Below are positions 1-8,689 of a stretch of DNA of 64,000 nt, piece by piece (within the stretch, counting starts at the first letter, position 1; each line of letters starts with the position of its first letter). A program made the translations under genes and the position numbers. The notes beneath the pieces were generated by a model, which worked only from the letters and a program-made list of their open reading frames with translations, was not told where the DNA came from and did no database searches. This DNA is from Ornithinimicrobium sufpigmenti (GTDB lineage: Bacteria > Actinomycetota > Actinomycetes > Actinomycetales > Dermatophilaceae), in the NCBI RefSeq assembly GCF_004322775.1, contig NZ_CP036403.1, forward strand, positions 3,782,001 to 3,846,000, in the 5' to 3' direction.

Positions 1-1051
1 CGACGGCACGAGACAGGATGACGTTGTGCACCTCGATGACCGCGTTGTTCAACGGGAAGCTGTCCGACTGCCGGGCCCACTCGCTCCCGTGCGGGTAGAA
101 CCTACGCCACCCGATGCCCGTCAACGGCAGGTCCTCGAGCACGCGCAGGGCGGCGGCGTTGCTGCTCAGCCGGTCGAAGATCGGGCCTGAGGTGGTCGAT
201 CGCTCCAGGATATTGTCCCACAAGGAGGGCAGGTACAGCACCACCCCGATGAAGCCGACGACCGCGCCCGCTGCCATGGCCGGTATCCACCGCCGGAGCG
301 CCGGCGAGAGCACCAGGGCAACGATGACGCCGGCGAACACGCCGACCCACACCGATCGGGTAGTCGTCAGCACCACGCCGAAGAAGCACAAGAGGCTGAC
401 CACCAAGGACAGCACCGACCACCGCGGCAGGTTCCTGCTCTTGAGCAGCAGTGCCGCGCCGGCACAGACGGCCAGGGCCATCGCCATCGCCTCTGCCGAG
501 GCGAACGGACCTCTCGGACGACCGAAGTGGATGCCCACGTTCGGGTCGACGATGTACTGCGGGAAGACGAACTGCGGCGCCCACTGCTCCAGGATCGCCG
601 TCAGGCCCAGGTACAGGCCAACAACTGTCAGGGCCTTGAGCAGCAGGTCACGACTGTGTGTGTCCCTGAAGATCACCGGGCCGAGCAGAAACATCAGGAA
701 GGGCATGACGGTCCGGTCCAGCAAGGCGAAGAGTGGCGAGCTCGACAGGACGTTGCCGTGCCAGATCATCGAGACCAGCGTCCAGACCACAAAGGCCGCC
801 ATCAGCGCCGATACCGCACCCCAGCGCACTCTCGCGCGGCGTTTGTCCATCAGAAACAGCACGATCGCGAGCGGGATCAGGATGCGATCAGGGGACAAGG
901 GGATTCCCAGCCGGTGACTGTGGCTGGACAACATGTTGGCGACGAGGCCGAGAATGAAAAGGACGACGTAGGGCTGCGTCCGGTGATCGGGGGCGTGGCC
1001 CTCCCCGGACGTCACGGGTGCGCGGTTCTCGGCGGCGGTGGCCGCGCTCAC
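1..1051 (-). CDS. Wzy/O-antigen ligase-type membrane protein, C-terminus cut by window edge
   Basis: About 350 codons are open on the minus strand and run off the left edge. The translation is a chain of hydrophobic segments (for example PYVVLFILGLVANML near the N-terminus and WSVLSLVVSLLCFFGVV mid-protein), then TTTRSVWVGVF, the TRS/G-x-W pattern seen in the Wzy_C/O-antigen ligase family, then a long hydrophilic loop after residue 290. Such proteins polymerise or ligate undecaprenyl-linked glycan repeats at the outer face of the membrane. A GTG start (MSAATAAENR) is chosen 13 bases after the stop of the Wzz-like gene upstream; a second in-frame GTG lies 12 codons downstream. It is the last visible gene of a two-gene minus-strand unit. 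Family is fairly sure; whether polymerase or ligase cannot be told. Confidence 0.75.
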   Translation of the reverse strand, partial: MSAATAAENRAPVTSGEGHAPDHRTQPYVVLFILGLVANMLSSHSHRLGIPLSPDRILIPLAIVLFLMDKRRARVRWGAVSALMAAFVVWTLVSMIWHGNVLSSSPLFALLDRTVMPFLMFLLGPVIFRDTHSRDLLLKALTVVGLYLGLTAILEQWAPQFVFPQYIVDPNVGIHFGRPRGPFASAEAMAMALAVCAGAALLLKSRNLPRWSVLSLVVSLLCFFGVVLTTTRSVWVGVFAGVIVALVLSPALRRWIPAMAAGAVVGFIGVVLYLPSLWDNILERSTTSGPIFDRLSSNAAALRVLEDLPLTGIGWRRFYPHGSEWARQSDSFPLNNAVIEVHNVILSRAV

Positions 1052-1064
1052 GGGACGCGCTCGG

Positions 1065-2015
1065 TCACTGCTTCTCCCCAGCCCGCGTCTTGTCCCCAGC
1101 GCGTGCCTTGTCCCCAGCGCGTGCCTTGTCCCCAGCGCGTGGCTTGTAAGAAGCGCGTGCCTTGTCCCCAGCGCGTGGCTTGTCCCCAGCCCGTGGAGAG
1201 TCGCGACGACGCTCACCCAGCCACACGATCCCCGCGGCGATCCCTAGTCCGGCGAGCGCTGCGAGGAAAGTGTTGCGCTGGATCGTCGACGCTCGGTCAT
1301 CCCCCACGATCTGGGCGGGGGAGACCTCCACGAGGTTGGCTTCGGTGCTGCGCGAGGACGTCAGACTGCGGAAACGGTCTCGACGTCCGTCCTGCTCCAG
1401 CTCCAGCGTGACCAGTTCTTGCTGCGCCGCGACCAGAGTGTCGAAAGCCGTGCTGACCTGCGCTGGGGAGGCGTCCGAGTCGAGAAGGTCGTTGTAGGCG
1501 CTCTCAGCGTCTCGGGCCTCCTGACGGGCGACGAGGAGTGGCGCAACCTGGTCACGAATCTCTGCGATCAAGGCTTCCGGGTCGTTGAAGTCCGCGACCT
1601 GGTTGACACCCTCCATGAGCAGGTCCGCAGCCTCGTCAGCAGCGGCGACAGCAATCTGCGGATCGAGCGAGGTGGCTTCAACCCGCAGCACGTTGGACTC
1701 CACGATCGGCGAGGCGGAAAGCTCTATGGTGCCCTCGGGCGCTAGTTCACCCTGAACACCTTGGTGGTTGACCCATCGGGCATAGTTGGACGCCATGGCC
1801 TCCGACGCAGTCGGGTAACCGGGGATGTTGAGGGCAGTCATCTGCCCGGAGCCGACCGCCAACCGCGCCTCCGCGGTGTAGACCGGAGGGCGCAGCAACC
1901 AGGTGAGGATCATCGAGAGCAGCAGGGAAATCAGCACCACGATGGCGATCAATGGCCAATGGCTGCGCACTCTGGACCACATCGGGGGTGGCGCAGCATC
2001 GATCGCGGTAGACAT
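1065..2015 (-). CDS. Wzz/YveK-type chain-length determinant with repeat tail
   Basis: Polysaccharide co-polymerase family protein of 316 residues. One membrane helix lies at about residues 20-41, followed by the typical RPPVYTAEARLAV strand, an extracytoplasmic coiled region rich in Ala/Glu (about 120-235), and a second helix (LAALAGLGIAAGIVWLGE) at about 250-268. The cytoplasmic tail is seven copies of a six-residue unit (consensus A/P-R-A-G-D-K), very basic. There is no fused kinase domain, unlike the second Wzz-type gene of this window. The ATG at 2015 is preferred because AGGAG sits six bases upstream; a longer reading from 2048 exists. It lies directly upstream of the Wzy-like gene and diverges from the acetyltransferase operon. 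Role: sets polymer length together with Wzy. Confidence 0.8.
   Translation of the reverse strand: MSTAIDAAPPPMWSRVRSHWPLIAIVVLISLLLSMILTWLLRPPVYTAEARLAVGSGQMTALNIPGYPTASEAMASNYARWVNHQGVQGELAPEGTIELSASPIVESNVLRVEATSLDPQIAVAAADEAADLLMEGVNQVADFNDPEALIAEIRDQVAPLLVARQEARDAESAYNDLLDSDASPAQVSTAFDTLVAAQQELVTLELEQDGRRDRFRSLTSSRSTEANLVEVSPAQIVGDDRASTIQRNTFLAALAGLGIAAGIVWLGERRRDSPRAGDKPRAGDKARASYKPRAGDKARAGDKARAGDKTRAGEKQ
1071..1196. repeat. 18-bp tandem repeat, seven copies
   Basis: Seven adjoining 18-bp units (consensus on the plus strand cttgtccccagcgcgtgc) encode the C-terminal hexapeptide repeats of the Wzz-like protein. Copies differ by a few bases; the fifth (1143-1160) is the most divergent and encodes RASYK in place of RAGDK. 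The period is a multiple of three, so copy number can change without a frameshift. Confidence 0.95.
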
Positions 2016-2267
2016 GAAACTCCTGGGGGCACGGGCCTGGTGAGACAACTACGGAGCCTCATGGTGACACACGAATGCCCTCTATCCATGCGAACTCTCC
2101 GATCCTGAGCCCTGCGAAGACTGCTCAGGCTTGACCGGACCGCGTGCCAAACGCGAGCCCCCTACCGCCCCCCGATGATGTGAGTTAACCTGTGGCTGCT
2201 TGGGTCGGAGTGACCCGCAGCCGACGTCGTGGACCGTGCCGCGATGCCCAGACCCGCAGGAGTGATA

Positions 2268-2819
2268 GTGACCCGGGCTCAGCGACTCGCAAATGGCATG
2301 CGGTATGTCCTGTACTACTCGCTCGCCAGCCGCTTGCCCCGCAGCTACGCGCCCGGAGGCTCCGCGGCCGCCGTGCTGCGTCGACGACTGGCCGGCCCTC
2401 TGCTGGGACAAGCGGGCCGCGACATCAACATCGAGACAGGGGCGGTTTTCGGCTCTGGCCGTCTGCTCACCCTCGGCGACCGCTCCGGACTAGGGGTAGA
2501 CGCGGACATTCACGGGCCCGTGACGATCGGCAACGACGTCATGATGGGCCCCCGGTGCACCATCCTGACCAGAAATCACCGCATCGACGACACCACCGTG
2601 CCGATGAACCAGCAAGGTTTTCAGGAGTACAAGCCGGTCGTCATCGAGGACGACGTGTGGATCGGCGCGAACGTGACGATCATGCCTGGTGTACGGGTGG
2701 GAACCGGCTCGGTTCTTGCCGCCGGGTCCGTCGTTGTCCATGACGTCCCTCCCTACTCCATCGTCGGCGGGGTCCCCGCCAAGGTCTTGAGAAGCCGGCA
2801 GGTCGCTCCACATGCCTGA
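2268..2819 (+). CDS. Hexapeptide-repeat O-acetyltransferase (WcaF/LacA-like)
   Basis: Left-handed beta-helix acyltransferase of about 183 residues. The isoleucine-patch repeats run from roughly residue 60 to 170 (VTIGNDVMMGPRCTI, VVIEDDVWIGANVTI, PGVRVGTGSVLAAGSVV), with the catalytic-type histidine in TRNHRID and the family ending SIVGGVPAKVLR. Members move an acetyl group from acetyl-CoA to a sugar hydroxyl in the cytoplasm. The GTG at 2268 is chosen because AGGAG ends five bases before it; a longer reading from 2229 has no good ribosome site. First gene of a coupled operon with the two glycosyltransferases and the flippase; the stop overlaps the next start by eight bases. Likely decorates a sugar of the repeat unit. 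Confidence 0.85.
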   Translation: MTRAQRLANGMRYVLYYSLASRLPRSYAPGGSAAAVLRRRLAGPLLGQAGRDINIETGAVFGSGRLLTLGDRSGLGVDADIHGPVTIGNDVMMGPRCTILTRNHRIDDTTVPMNQQGFQEYKPVVIEDDVWIGANVTIMPGVRVGTGSVLAAGSVVVHDVPPYSIVGGVPAKVLRSRQVAPHA

Positions 2820-3675
2820 CGTGTCCACGCCTCGTGCCAGCGTCGTGATCCCGGCGCACAACGAGGGTCGACACATCCGAGGCTGTCTGCACCCGCTCCT
2901 CACCCTCAGCTCGTCACTGCCGCTAGAGATCATCGTCGTCGCCAACGGCTGTCAGGACGACACCGTGGCGGTCGCCCGCCAGGTGCCAGGGGTGCACGTG
3001 CTGGACCTCCCTGAACCGGGCAAGACGGGGGCGCTCAACGCCGGTGACGAGGCCGCGACCACGTTCCCGCGCATCTACCTCGACGCCGACGTCGAGCTCG
3101 ACCAGCAAGCACTGCGCAGCATGATCGCCGCGCTGGACACCGATCAGCCCCGCCTGGCTGCCCCTTCGGTGCGCTACGACACGCAGGGGGCCGACCTGTG
3201 GGTGCGGGCCTACTACCGCGTCTTCAGGCAGTTGCCCTCGGCTCGCGAGACGACCGTCGGGCGGGGCGTCTACGCAGTGAGCAAGGCGGGCCGCGCTCGG
3301 TTCCAGCAGTTTCCCGACGTCCTCGGGGATGACCTGTTCGTCAACCGACTCTTCACCTCGGAGGAGAGGGTTGTCTGCGAGGGGTGGAGCACGGTGCGCA
3401 CGCCGCGCAGGTGGCGCGATCTTGTCCGGGTCCGGGCCCGACTCGCGGCCGGCAACGCTCAGCTGGCCCGGACCAATCCGGAGGAAGTTGGCGCTCTGGC
3501 ACAGAGCCAGGACTTCTCGCGCACGACGTCCAGCACCCTGCGGGCGTTGCTCCGCCTGGTGGCGTCGCGACCGCAGGAGCTGCCGTCGGCCGCCGTCTAC
3601 GTCGGCATCACCACCCTGGCGAGGTCGAACCGCCGGATGACTGGAAGGTGGCACCGTGACGAGTCCAGCCGGTGA
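2812..3675 (+). CDS. Glycosyltransferase family 2
   Basis: GT-A fold glycosyltransferase of 287 residues. The N-terminal nucleotide-binding part reads ASVVIPAHNEGRHIRGC, the donor loop VVANGCQDDT follows at about residue 42, and the DxD metal site is in IYLDADVEL near residue 95. GKTGALNAG matches the conserved K-x-x-A-L-N segment. The C-terminal part carries GDDLFVNRLF, the acceptor-site D-D pair. No membrane segment. It overlaps both neighbours, so translation is coupled with the acetyltransferase and GT4 genes. The sugar is not predictable from sequence. Confidence 0.85.
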   Translation: MPDVSTPRASVVIPAHNEGRHIRGCLHPLLTLSSSLPLEIIVVANGCQDDTVAVARQVPGVHVLDLPEPGKTGALNAGDEAATTFPRIYLDADVELDQQALRSMIAALDTDQPRLAAPSVRYDTQGADLWVRAYYRVFRQLPSARETTVGRGVYAVSKAGRARFQQFPDVLGDDLFVNRLFTSEERVVCEGWSTVRTPRRWRDLVRVRARLAAGNAQLARTNPEEVGALAQSQDFSRTTSSTLRALLRLVASRPQELPSAAVYVGITTLARSNRRMTGRWHRDESSR

Positions 3676-4930
3676 CGAGGCCCCCGTGCGTCGGCTCGCC
3701 TACCTCAACAGCCGTTATCCCGCGCTGTCGCACACCTTCATCGAGCGAGAGATCGCGGCGGTCCGCGCCCAGGGACTGGAGGTCCACACCTTCTCGGTGC
3801 GGGCCTCGCCACCGCAGGACCTGCTCTCGGCCACGATGCGGACCGAAGCGGCGAGCACCTTCGTGCTCCTGAACGGGCAGCCCCGTCCTTGGTTGCGAGC
3901 GCACGGCTCGATGCTCGGACGCCACCCCCGCGGTGCCCTGTCGACGATCCGGACGGCCCTCGGCAGCGGCGAAGCCACGCCCAGAGCCCGTCTCTGGCAG
4001 ATGTTCTACTACGGCGAAGCTGTCGTCCTGCACGACCAGATGCGGGCCCGGGGTCTGCGGCACGTGCACGTGCATCATGCGAACGTGTCTGCGGACGTCG
4101 CCCGTCTCACCTGTCAGCTCGGGGACGCGGTGGACGGTCCGGGAACGTGGACCTGGTCGGCGACGATCCATGGGTCGGCCGAGTTCGAGAACATCATGGC
4201 GTGGGACCTACCCGCCAAGATCCGTCAGGCGAGGGCCATCGCCTGCATCAGCGACTTCACCCGTGGCCAGCTGATGCGTCTGGTGGAACGGTCGCACTGG
4301 GACAAGATCCGCGTCGTGCGGATGTCGGTGGACCCTGACGTCTACCACCCCCCGCGGGCCCCTCGTCACCATGACGGTCCGATGCGGGCGCTCGCGGTCG
4401 GCCGGCTCGTCACGCTGAAAGGTTTTCATGTGCTGACCGACGCGGTCGACGTGCTCCGGCGCGAAGGAGTCGACGTGGAGGTCCGCATCATCGGGCAGGG
4501 ACCGGACGAGGACGCACTGCGCGCACATGTCGCGGCGCTCGACCTCCAGGACCGGGTCCAGCTGGTGGGCCCGGTCGGCCAGGACGACATCGTGGAGCAC
4601 TACCACTGGGCCGACGCCTACCTCATGACCTCCTTCATGGAAGGTCTGCCGGTGGTGCTGATGGAAGCCATGAGCACCGAGCTACCGGTCATCTCCACCG
4701 CGGTCGCCGCCGTGGGTGAGCTGGTCAGGGACGGCGAGAACGGCTTGATGGTCAGCATGGCACGGGTCGACCACCTGGCCGAGGCCATCGCCCGGCTGGC
4801 AGCAGATCCGCACCTGCGGTTGCAGATGGGTCGCGCCGGTCGCGCCGCCATCCTTGAGGAGTTCACGCCCCGCACCACCGGACCCGCTATGGCCGACTTC
4901 CTCCTCGCCAACGTGCCCGTCCCCGCCTGA
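3656..4930 (+). CDS. Glycosyltransferase family 4 (WcaL/EpsD-like)
   Basis: GT-B enzyme of 424 residues with a GTG start inside the end of the preceding gene. The N-terminal domain has LNSRYPALSHTFIEREI, typical of the colanic-acid WcaL-type branch. The C-terminal domain starts near residue 235 with AVGRLVTLKGFHVL and contains the donor-binding E-x7-E motif in SFMEGLPVVLMEAMS, followed by ELPVISTAVAAVGELV. Retaining transferases of this family add a sugar from a nucleotide donor to the lipid-linked repeat unit on the cytoplasmic face. Its TGA overlaps the flippase ATG by one base. Family assignment is secure, substrate unknown. Confidence 0.88.
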   Translation: MTSPAGDEAPVRRLAYLNSRYPALSHTFIEREIAAVRAQGLEVHTFSVRASPPQDLLSATMRTEAASTFVLLNGQPRPWLRAHGSMLGRHPRGALSTIRTALGSGEATPRARLWQMFYYGEAVVLHDQMRARGLRHVHVHHANVSADVARLTCQLGDAVDGPGTWTWSATIHGSAEFENIMAWDLPAKIRQARAIACISDFTRGQLMRLVERSHWDKIRVVRMSVDPDVYHPPRAPRHHDGPMRALAVGRLVTLKGFHVLTDAVDVLRREGVDVEVRIIGQGPDEDALRAHVAALDLQDRVQLVGPVGQDDIVEHYHWADAYLMTSFMEGLPVVLMEAMSTELPVISTAVAAVGELVRDGENGLMVSMARVDHLAEAIARLAADPHLRLQMGRAGRAAILEEFTPRTTGPAMADFLLANVPVPA

Positions 4931-6522
4931 TGTCCGACCTCCATCCGACCACGAGCGCCGACGCGGCGCCGCAGACGGGGCCGCAACCGACTCCCCAGCC
5001 CAGTCTGGCGGCCAGACTGATCAAGGGCAGCAGCTCGCGCATCATCGCTCAGATCATGCCGCTGTTCGTCAACCTGGCGCTGACACCGTTCGTCATCACC
5101 AGTCTGGGGCGTTCCGGTTACGGGCTCTGGCTGGTCCTGAGCTCCCTGACTCACCTGTTGGGGCACTTCGATGGTGGCATCGGCCGCAGTGCCCAGCACT
5201 TCTTCACCCTGCTTGCCGGTAAGGACGACCGGGCATCCAACACCCGTCTGCTGATCTCGCTCTCGGCGGCCGTCATCGTGGTCAGTGCTGTCCTTCTGGT
5301 GCCGGCGCTCGCGTTCGCTGGGCAGCTCGCTGCGTTCTTCCAGACGCCACCGCAACTGCAGGACGACGCGACCTTCCTGCTCCAGGTGCTGTTGCTCCTC
5401 GTCGCCACGAGCCTGCTGCGCAACCTCTTCGCGGCCGTTCTGCACGCCTATGAACGGTTCACCCTCACCTCGATGTCCTCACTGGCCAGCTACACGGGCT
5501 ACGCGATCGGTATGGTGTGGGCCCTCTCCAGCGGCCTCGGCCTGCGAGGGATCGCCTACGCCTTCATCGCCCAGCACGTGATAGCCACGCTCGTGATCGT
5601 CCCTCCCACCCTGCGCCACCTGTCTCGGCAAGGCCTAGGTCTTGTGACGCGAGAGCGCTTCCTGGAGGTGGCCCGCGTGTCCTGGCGGATCCAGATCGCC
5701 GGCACTCTCACCGTGGCCGCCATGCAGGCTCCGCTTCTCATCATGGGCCGCATGCAACCGGTGCAGGTCGCCGACTTCGGGCCGGGAAGCACCTTCGCCC
5801 AGCAGCTCAAGCTGATCCCGATGAACGGCGTCGTGCCCATCCAGGCCATGCTGGGACGCAGTGTTGGCGCGAAAGGCGCCGCGGCCACCCTCGGAGAAGC
5901 GCGGACACTTCAACGGACCTGGGTCCGGGCCGTCACCGGCTGGTGCGTCGTCGGCGCTCCAGCCGCGTACGTCGGCGTGAACATCTGGCTTCCGCTGGAG
6001 GGCCATCTGGCCGGCCAGGTGGCCGCCGTCATGCTGGTGGCACAATGGCTGTCGCTGCTGCCGCAGGTCTTGCTCCAGTGGCAGCTGCTCCAGGGGCGGC
6101 CCAACTTCGAGATGTGGGGCTCCGGTGTGACGGCCGTGGTGCTGGTCGCCAGCTCACTGCTCCTCATCCCCCAGTTCGGCGCTCTGGGAGCGGCCGCCGC
6201 GGCGGTGCTCGGCTACCTCGTGGGACTGGCCATGCTGCTGTTCGTGTCCCGGTCCCTGCCGGTCCCCGCCCCCTCGCTGCTCGGTGACATTCCTTGGTGG
6301 CAGTCGGTCCTGTCCGGCACCCTGAGCCTCGGCCTAGTCGCCGCCATGAGCCACCTCATCACCCAGGGCTACCTGCCCGACGGGGGCGTTGGGTTGTTGC
6401 TCTGCGGCGCGGCTGCCAGCCCAGCACTGGCCCTTTTCGTCGTGACCACTTGGGGGCCCCGCCGCGTCTGGGACCTCGTGCGGACAAGAATCTCCCCTCG
6501 ATCGGGTCGTGACGAGGGCTAA
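4930..6522 (+). CDS. Wzx-type polysaccharide flippase (MOP superfamily)
   Basis: Integral membrane protein of 530 residues with about 12-14 hydrophobic segments spread along its length, starting with RIIAQIMPLFVNLALTPFVIT and ending with SPALALFVVTTWG. Architecture and the early LGRSGYGLWLVL segment match Wzx/MATE-like lipid-linked oligosaccharide flippases. It would move the undecaprenyl-diphosphate repeat unit from the inner to the outer leaflet. Final gene of the coupled acetyltransferase-GT2-GT4-flippase operon; start and stop share one base with the GT4 gene. A second flippase of this superfamily is encoded at about 33-34 kb. Confidence 0.85.
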   Translation: MSDLHPTTSADAAPQTGPQPTPQPSLAARLIKGSSSRIIAQIMPLFVNLALTPFVITSLGRSGYGLWLVLSSLTHLLGHFDGGIGRSAQHFFTLLAGKDDRASNTRLLISLSAAVIVVSAVLLVPALAFAGQLAAFFQTPPQLQDDATFLLQVLLLLVATSLLRNLFAAVLHAYERFTLTSMSSLASYTGYAIGMVWALSSGLGLRGIAYAFIAQHVIATLVIVPPTLRHLSRQGLGLVTRERFLEVARVSWRIQIAGTLTVAAMQAPLLIMGRMQPVQVADFGPGSTFAQQLKLIPMNGVVPIQAMLGRSVGAKGAAATLGEARTLQRTWVRAVTGWCVVGAPAAYVGVNIWLPLEGHLAGQVAAVMLVAQWLSLLPQVLLQWQLLQGRPNFEMWGSGVTAVVLVASSLLLIPQFGALGAAAAAVLGYLVGLAMLLFVSRSLPVPAPSLLGDIPWWQSVLSGTLSLGLVAAMSHLITQGYLPDGGVGLLLCGAAASPALALFVVTTWGPRRVWDLVRTRISPRSGRDEG

Positions 6523-6587
6523 GGCATGACGGAACTAGCGCACGCATACCAGCTGTCGGACGGAGCACGTCTACGCAAGAGAGCAAA

Positions 6588-8666
6588 GTGACCGGCGCAG
6601 CTGCTCCTACCCGCCTCACCCATATCCAGACATTGAGGGCGGTCGCGGTCGGTGCCGTCCTCATCTTCCACTTCTGGCCATGGGTCCTGCCCGGTGGCTT
6701 TCTCGGGGTCGACGCCTTCTTCGTCATCTCAGGCTTCTTGATCACCGGCGGGATCGTGCGGCAGGTGGAGCGGCGGCAGTTCGCCTTCGGCCCGTTCTAC
6801 CTACGCCGAGCACGTCGACTGCTTCCTGCCGCTGCTCTTGTGGCGCTCGTGTCCGGTTTCGTCGCCTGGCTGGTCCAGCCTGTCAGCCTCTGGCTGGACA
6901 CTTTCTCCGAGCTTCTCGCAGCCACCCTCTACGTCCAGAACTGGTTCTTGGTCTACACAGGTAGTGACTACTTCGCGGGTACCCCGTCGTTGGCTCAGCA
7001 CTACTGGTCCCTCTCCGTCGAGGAGCAGTTCTACCTCGCGTGGCCGGTCGTCATCGTGCTGGTGGCGTGGGTGGGCCGCCGGATCGGGCATACCCGCCGC
7101 AGCATCGTCGTCGCGCTGGCGTTGCTGACCGTGGCGTCCTTCGTCGCCTCGGTCGTGGTGACCCCGAACGACTGGCAGTACTCCTTCTTCGCCACCCACA
7201 TCCGGGCCTGGGAGTTCGGCGTGGGTGCGCTCCTGGCCCTGGCCCCGTCCTCGTATCAAGGACGGTGGCGTGCCACTGCGGGTTGGACGGGCGGTCTTGT
7301 CCTCGTGGTGTGCCTCGTCATCTATCAGGGCTCCTGGCCGTTCCCCGGGTGGATCGGTGCGATCCCCGTCCTCGCCACGGCACTGTGCATCTGGGGCGGT
7401 TTCGGGGCCGGGCGCCGGGGGCTCAGTCGCCTGGCGCTCTCGCGACCCGTGGTATGGATGGGCGACATCTCCTACTCGCTCTACCTGTGGCACTGGCCGG
7501 TCATCGTGCTCGCGCCGTCGCTGCTCGGTGGTCGCCCTTCCCCGCTCACCCAGCTCATCATGGTCGTCCTCTGCTTCGTCCTGGCCTGGGTGACGAAGAC
7601 CCAGGTCGAGGACCGCTTCCGCGAAGGTGGGATGGTCGTCGTGCGGGGGCGGGATCCCTGGCGCAGGCAGTCCATCATCGTGACGGCGGCGCTCCCCTTG
7701 GTGGTGGTGGTGGGCTGTGTCGTCCAGCTCCAGGCCATCAGCACGTCATCGGCCCGGGCCTCTGCCCTCGAGCGGCAGGCGCTGCAGGAGGACCTTCCCT
7801 GCTACGGAGCTGACGCGCTCTCCGACCCCAGCTGTGCGCCGCCCTTCGGCGACGAGCTCATTCCGCCGCTCGCAACGGCCTTCGCGAAGTTCTCCCGTTC
7901 CCCGGAGAACACGGAGTGTATGCAGGTCGTGACGTCCTCAGAGGTCATCCGTTGCAGCTTCGGCGACCCGGACGCGGACGTGACGGTGGCACTCGTCGGG
8001 GACTCGCACGGGCTGGCCTGGCTGCCCGCAGCGCAGATCGCTGCCGAGAACGAGGGTTGGCGGCTCGTGACGTATCTCCGTGGCGCCTGCCCGGTCAGCG
8101 CAGCGGTCACCAAGCGCTACGTACCTGGCGAGCAGGAACTGTGCGATGCCTGGTCGCAGGGCGTGATCGACGAGGTCGCCTCAGATCCGGACATCAATCT
8201 GGTGATGACGGCAGCCCTCAACACGATTACCTGGGTGCCTGCCGATGGTCAAACTCCCTTCGAGACAGGCGTCTCCGGTTACGCCGAGGCCTGGACGCGG
8301 TGGGTCGAAGCCGGGAAGCAGGTCGTCGTGATGGAGGAGACCCCCCTTCCTCGGCCGGGGGTTCTGGAGTGCCTGGCCGAGGCACCGGTCAACGAGTGTG
8401 GTCGCCCCGAGTCGGAGGCATCCCAACCAGGCCCGAGCCCTCTCCACGCCGCAGCTGCCAGACTGCAGGCCGAGGGACTTCCCGTGCATCTCATGCCGGT
8501 GCGTGAGCTTTTCTGTGCGGACGGCCAATGCCCCGCTGCCATCGGCAATGTCGTCGTCTACGTCGACGACGACCACGTCTCGAGGGCGTACATGCGCACG
8601 CTTTCTGAAGAAGTCGCCGAGTGCTGGACCCGAGTGCTGAGCGAGGACGGAGAGTCACAGGCGTGA
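6588..8666 (+). CDS. OafA/YrhL-type acyltransferase with SGNH domain
   Basis: 692-residue two-part protein. Residues 10-370 form the acyltransferase-3 membrane domain, with ten or so helices and signature segments LRAVAVGAVLIFHF (catalytic-type H), GVDAFFVISGFLI, FYLRRARRLLP and HYWSLSVEEQFYL. After a last helix near 365-385 there is an extracytoplasmic SGNH hydrolase-like domain with GDSH near residue 472 and a D-x-x-H pair in DDDHVSR close to the C-terminus. Such fusions carry acyl groups across the membrane and O-acylate surface glycans. GTG start about 65 bases after the flippase, so possibly in the same transcript. It converges with the next gene, leaving 23 bases. Confidence 0.9.
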   Translation: MTGAAAPTRLTHIQTLRAVAVGAVLIFHFWPWVLPGGFLGVDAFFVISGFLITGGIVRQVERRQFAFGPFYLRRARRLLPAAALVALVSGFVAWLVQPVSLWLDTFSELLAATLYVQNWFLVYTGSDYFAGTPSLAQHYWSLSVEEQFYLAWPVVIVLVAWVGRRIGHTRRSIVVALALLTVASFVASVVVTPNDWQYSFFATHIRAWEFGVGALLALAPSSYQGRWRATAGWTGGLVLVVCLVIYQGSWPFPGWIGAIPVLATALCIWGGFGAGRRGLSRLALSRPVVWMGDISYSLYLWHWPVIVLAPSLLGGRPSPLTQLIMVVLCFVLAWVTKTQVEDRFREGGMVVVRGRDPWRRQSIIVTAALPLVVVVGCVVQLQAISTSSARASALERQALQEDLPCYGADALSDPSCAPPFGDELIPPLATAFAKFSRSPENTECMQVVTSSEVIRCSFGDPDADVTVALVGDSHGLAWLPAAQIAAENEGWRLVTYLRGACPVSAAVTKRYVPGEQELCDAWSQGVIDEVASDPDINLVMTAALNTITWVPADGQTPFETGVSGYAEAWTRWVEAGKQVVVMEETPLPRPGVLECLAEAPVNECGRPESEASQPGPSPLHAAAARLQAEGLPVHLMPVRELFCADGQCPAAIGNVVVYVDDDHVSRAYMRTLSEEVAECWTRVLSEDGESQA

Positions 8667-8689
8667 GGAACGCCGGCACCGACCGGGGT

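Noticed and set aside
1071..1196. Regular short repeats considered as a CRISPR array
   Set aside because: The 18-bp units adjoin without spacers and encode a peptide repeat in frame. No cas genes are present.
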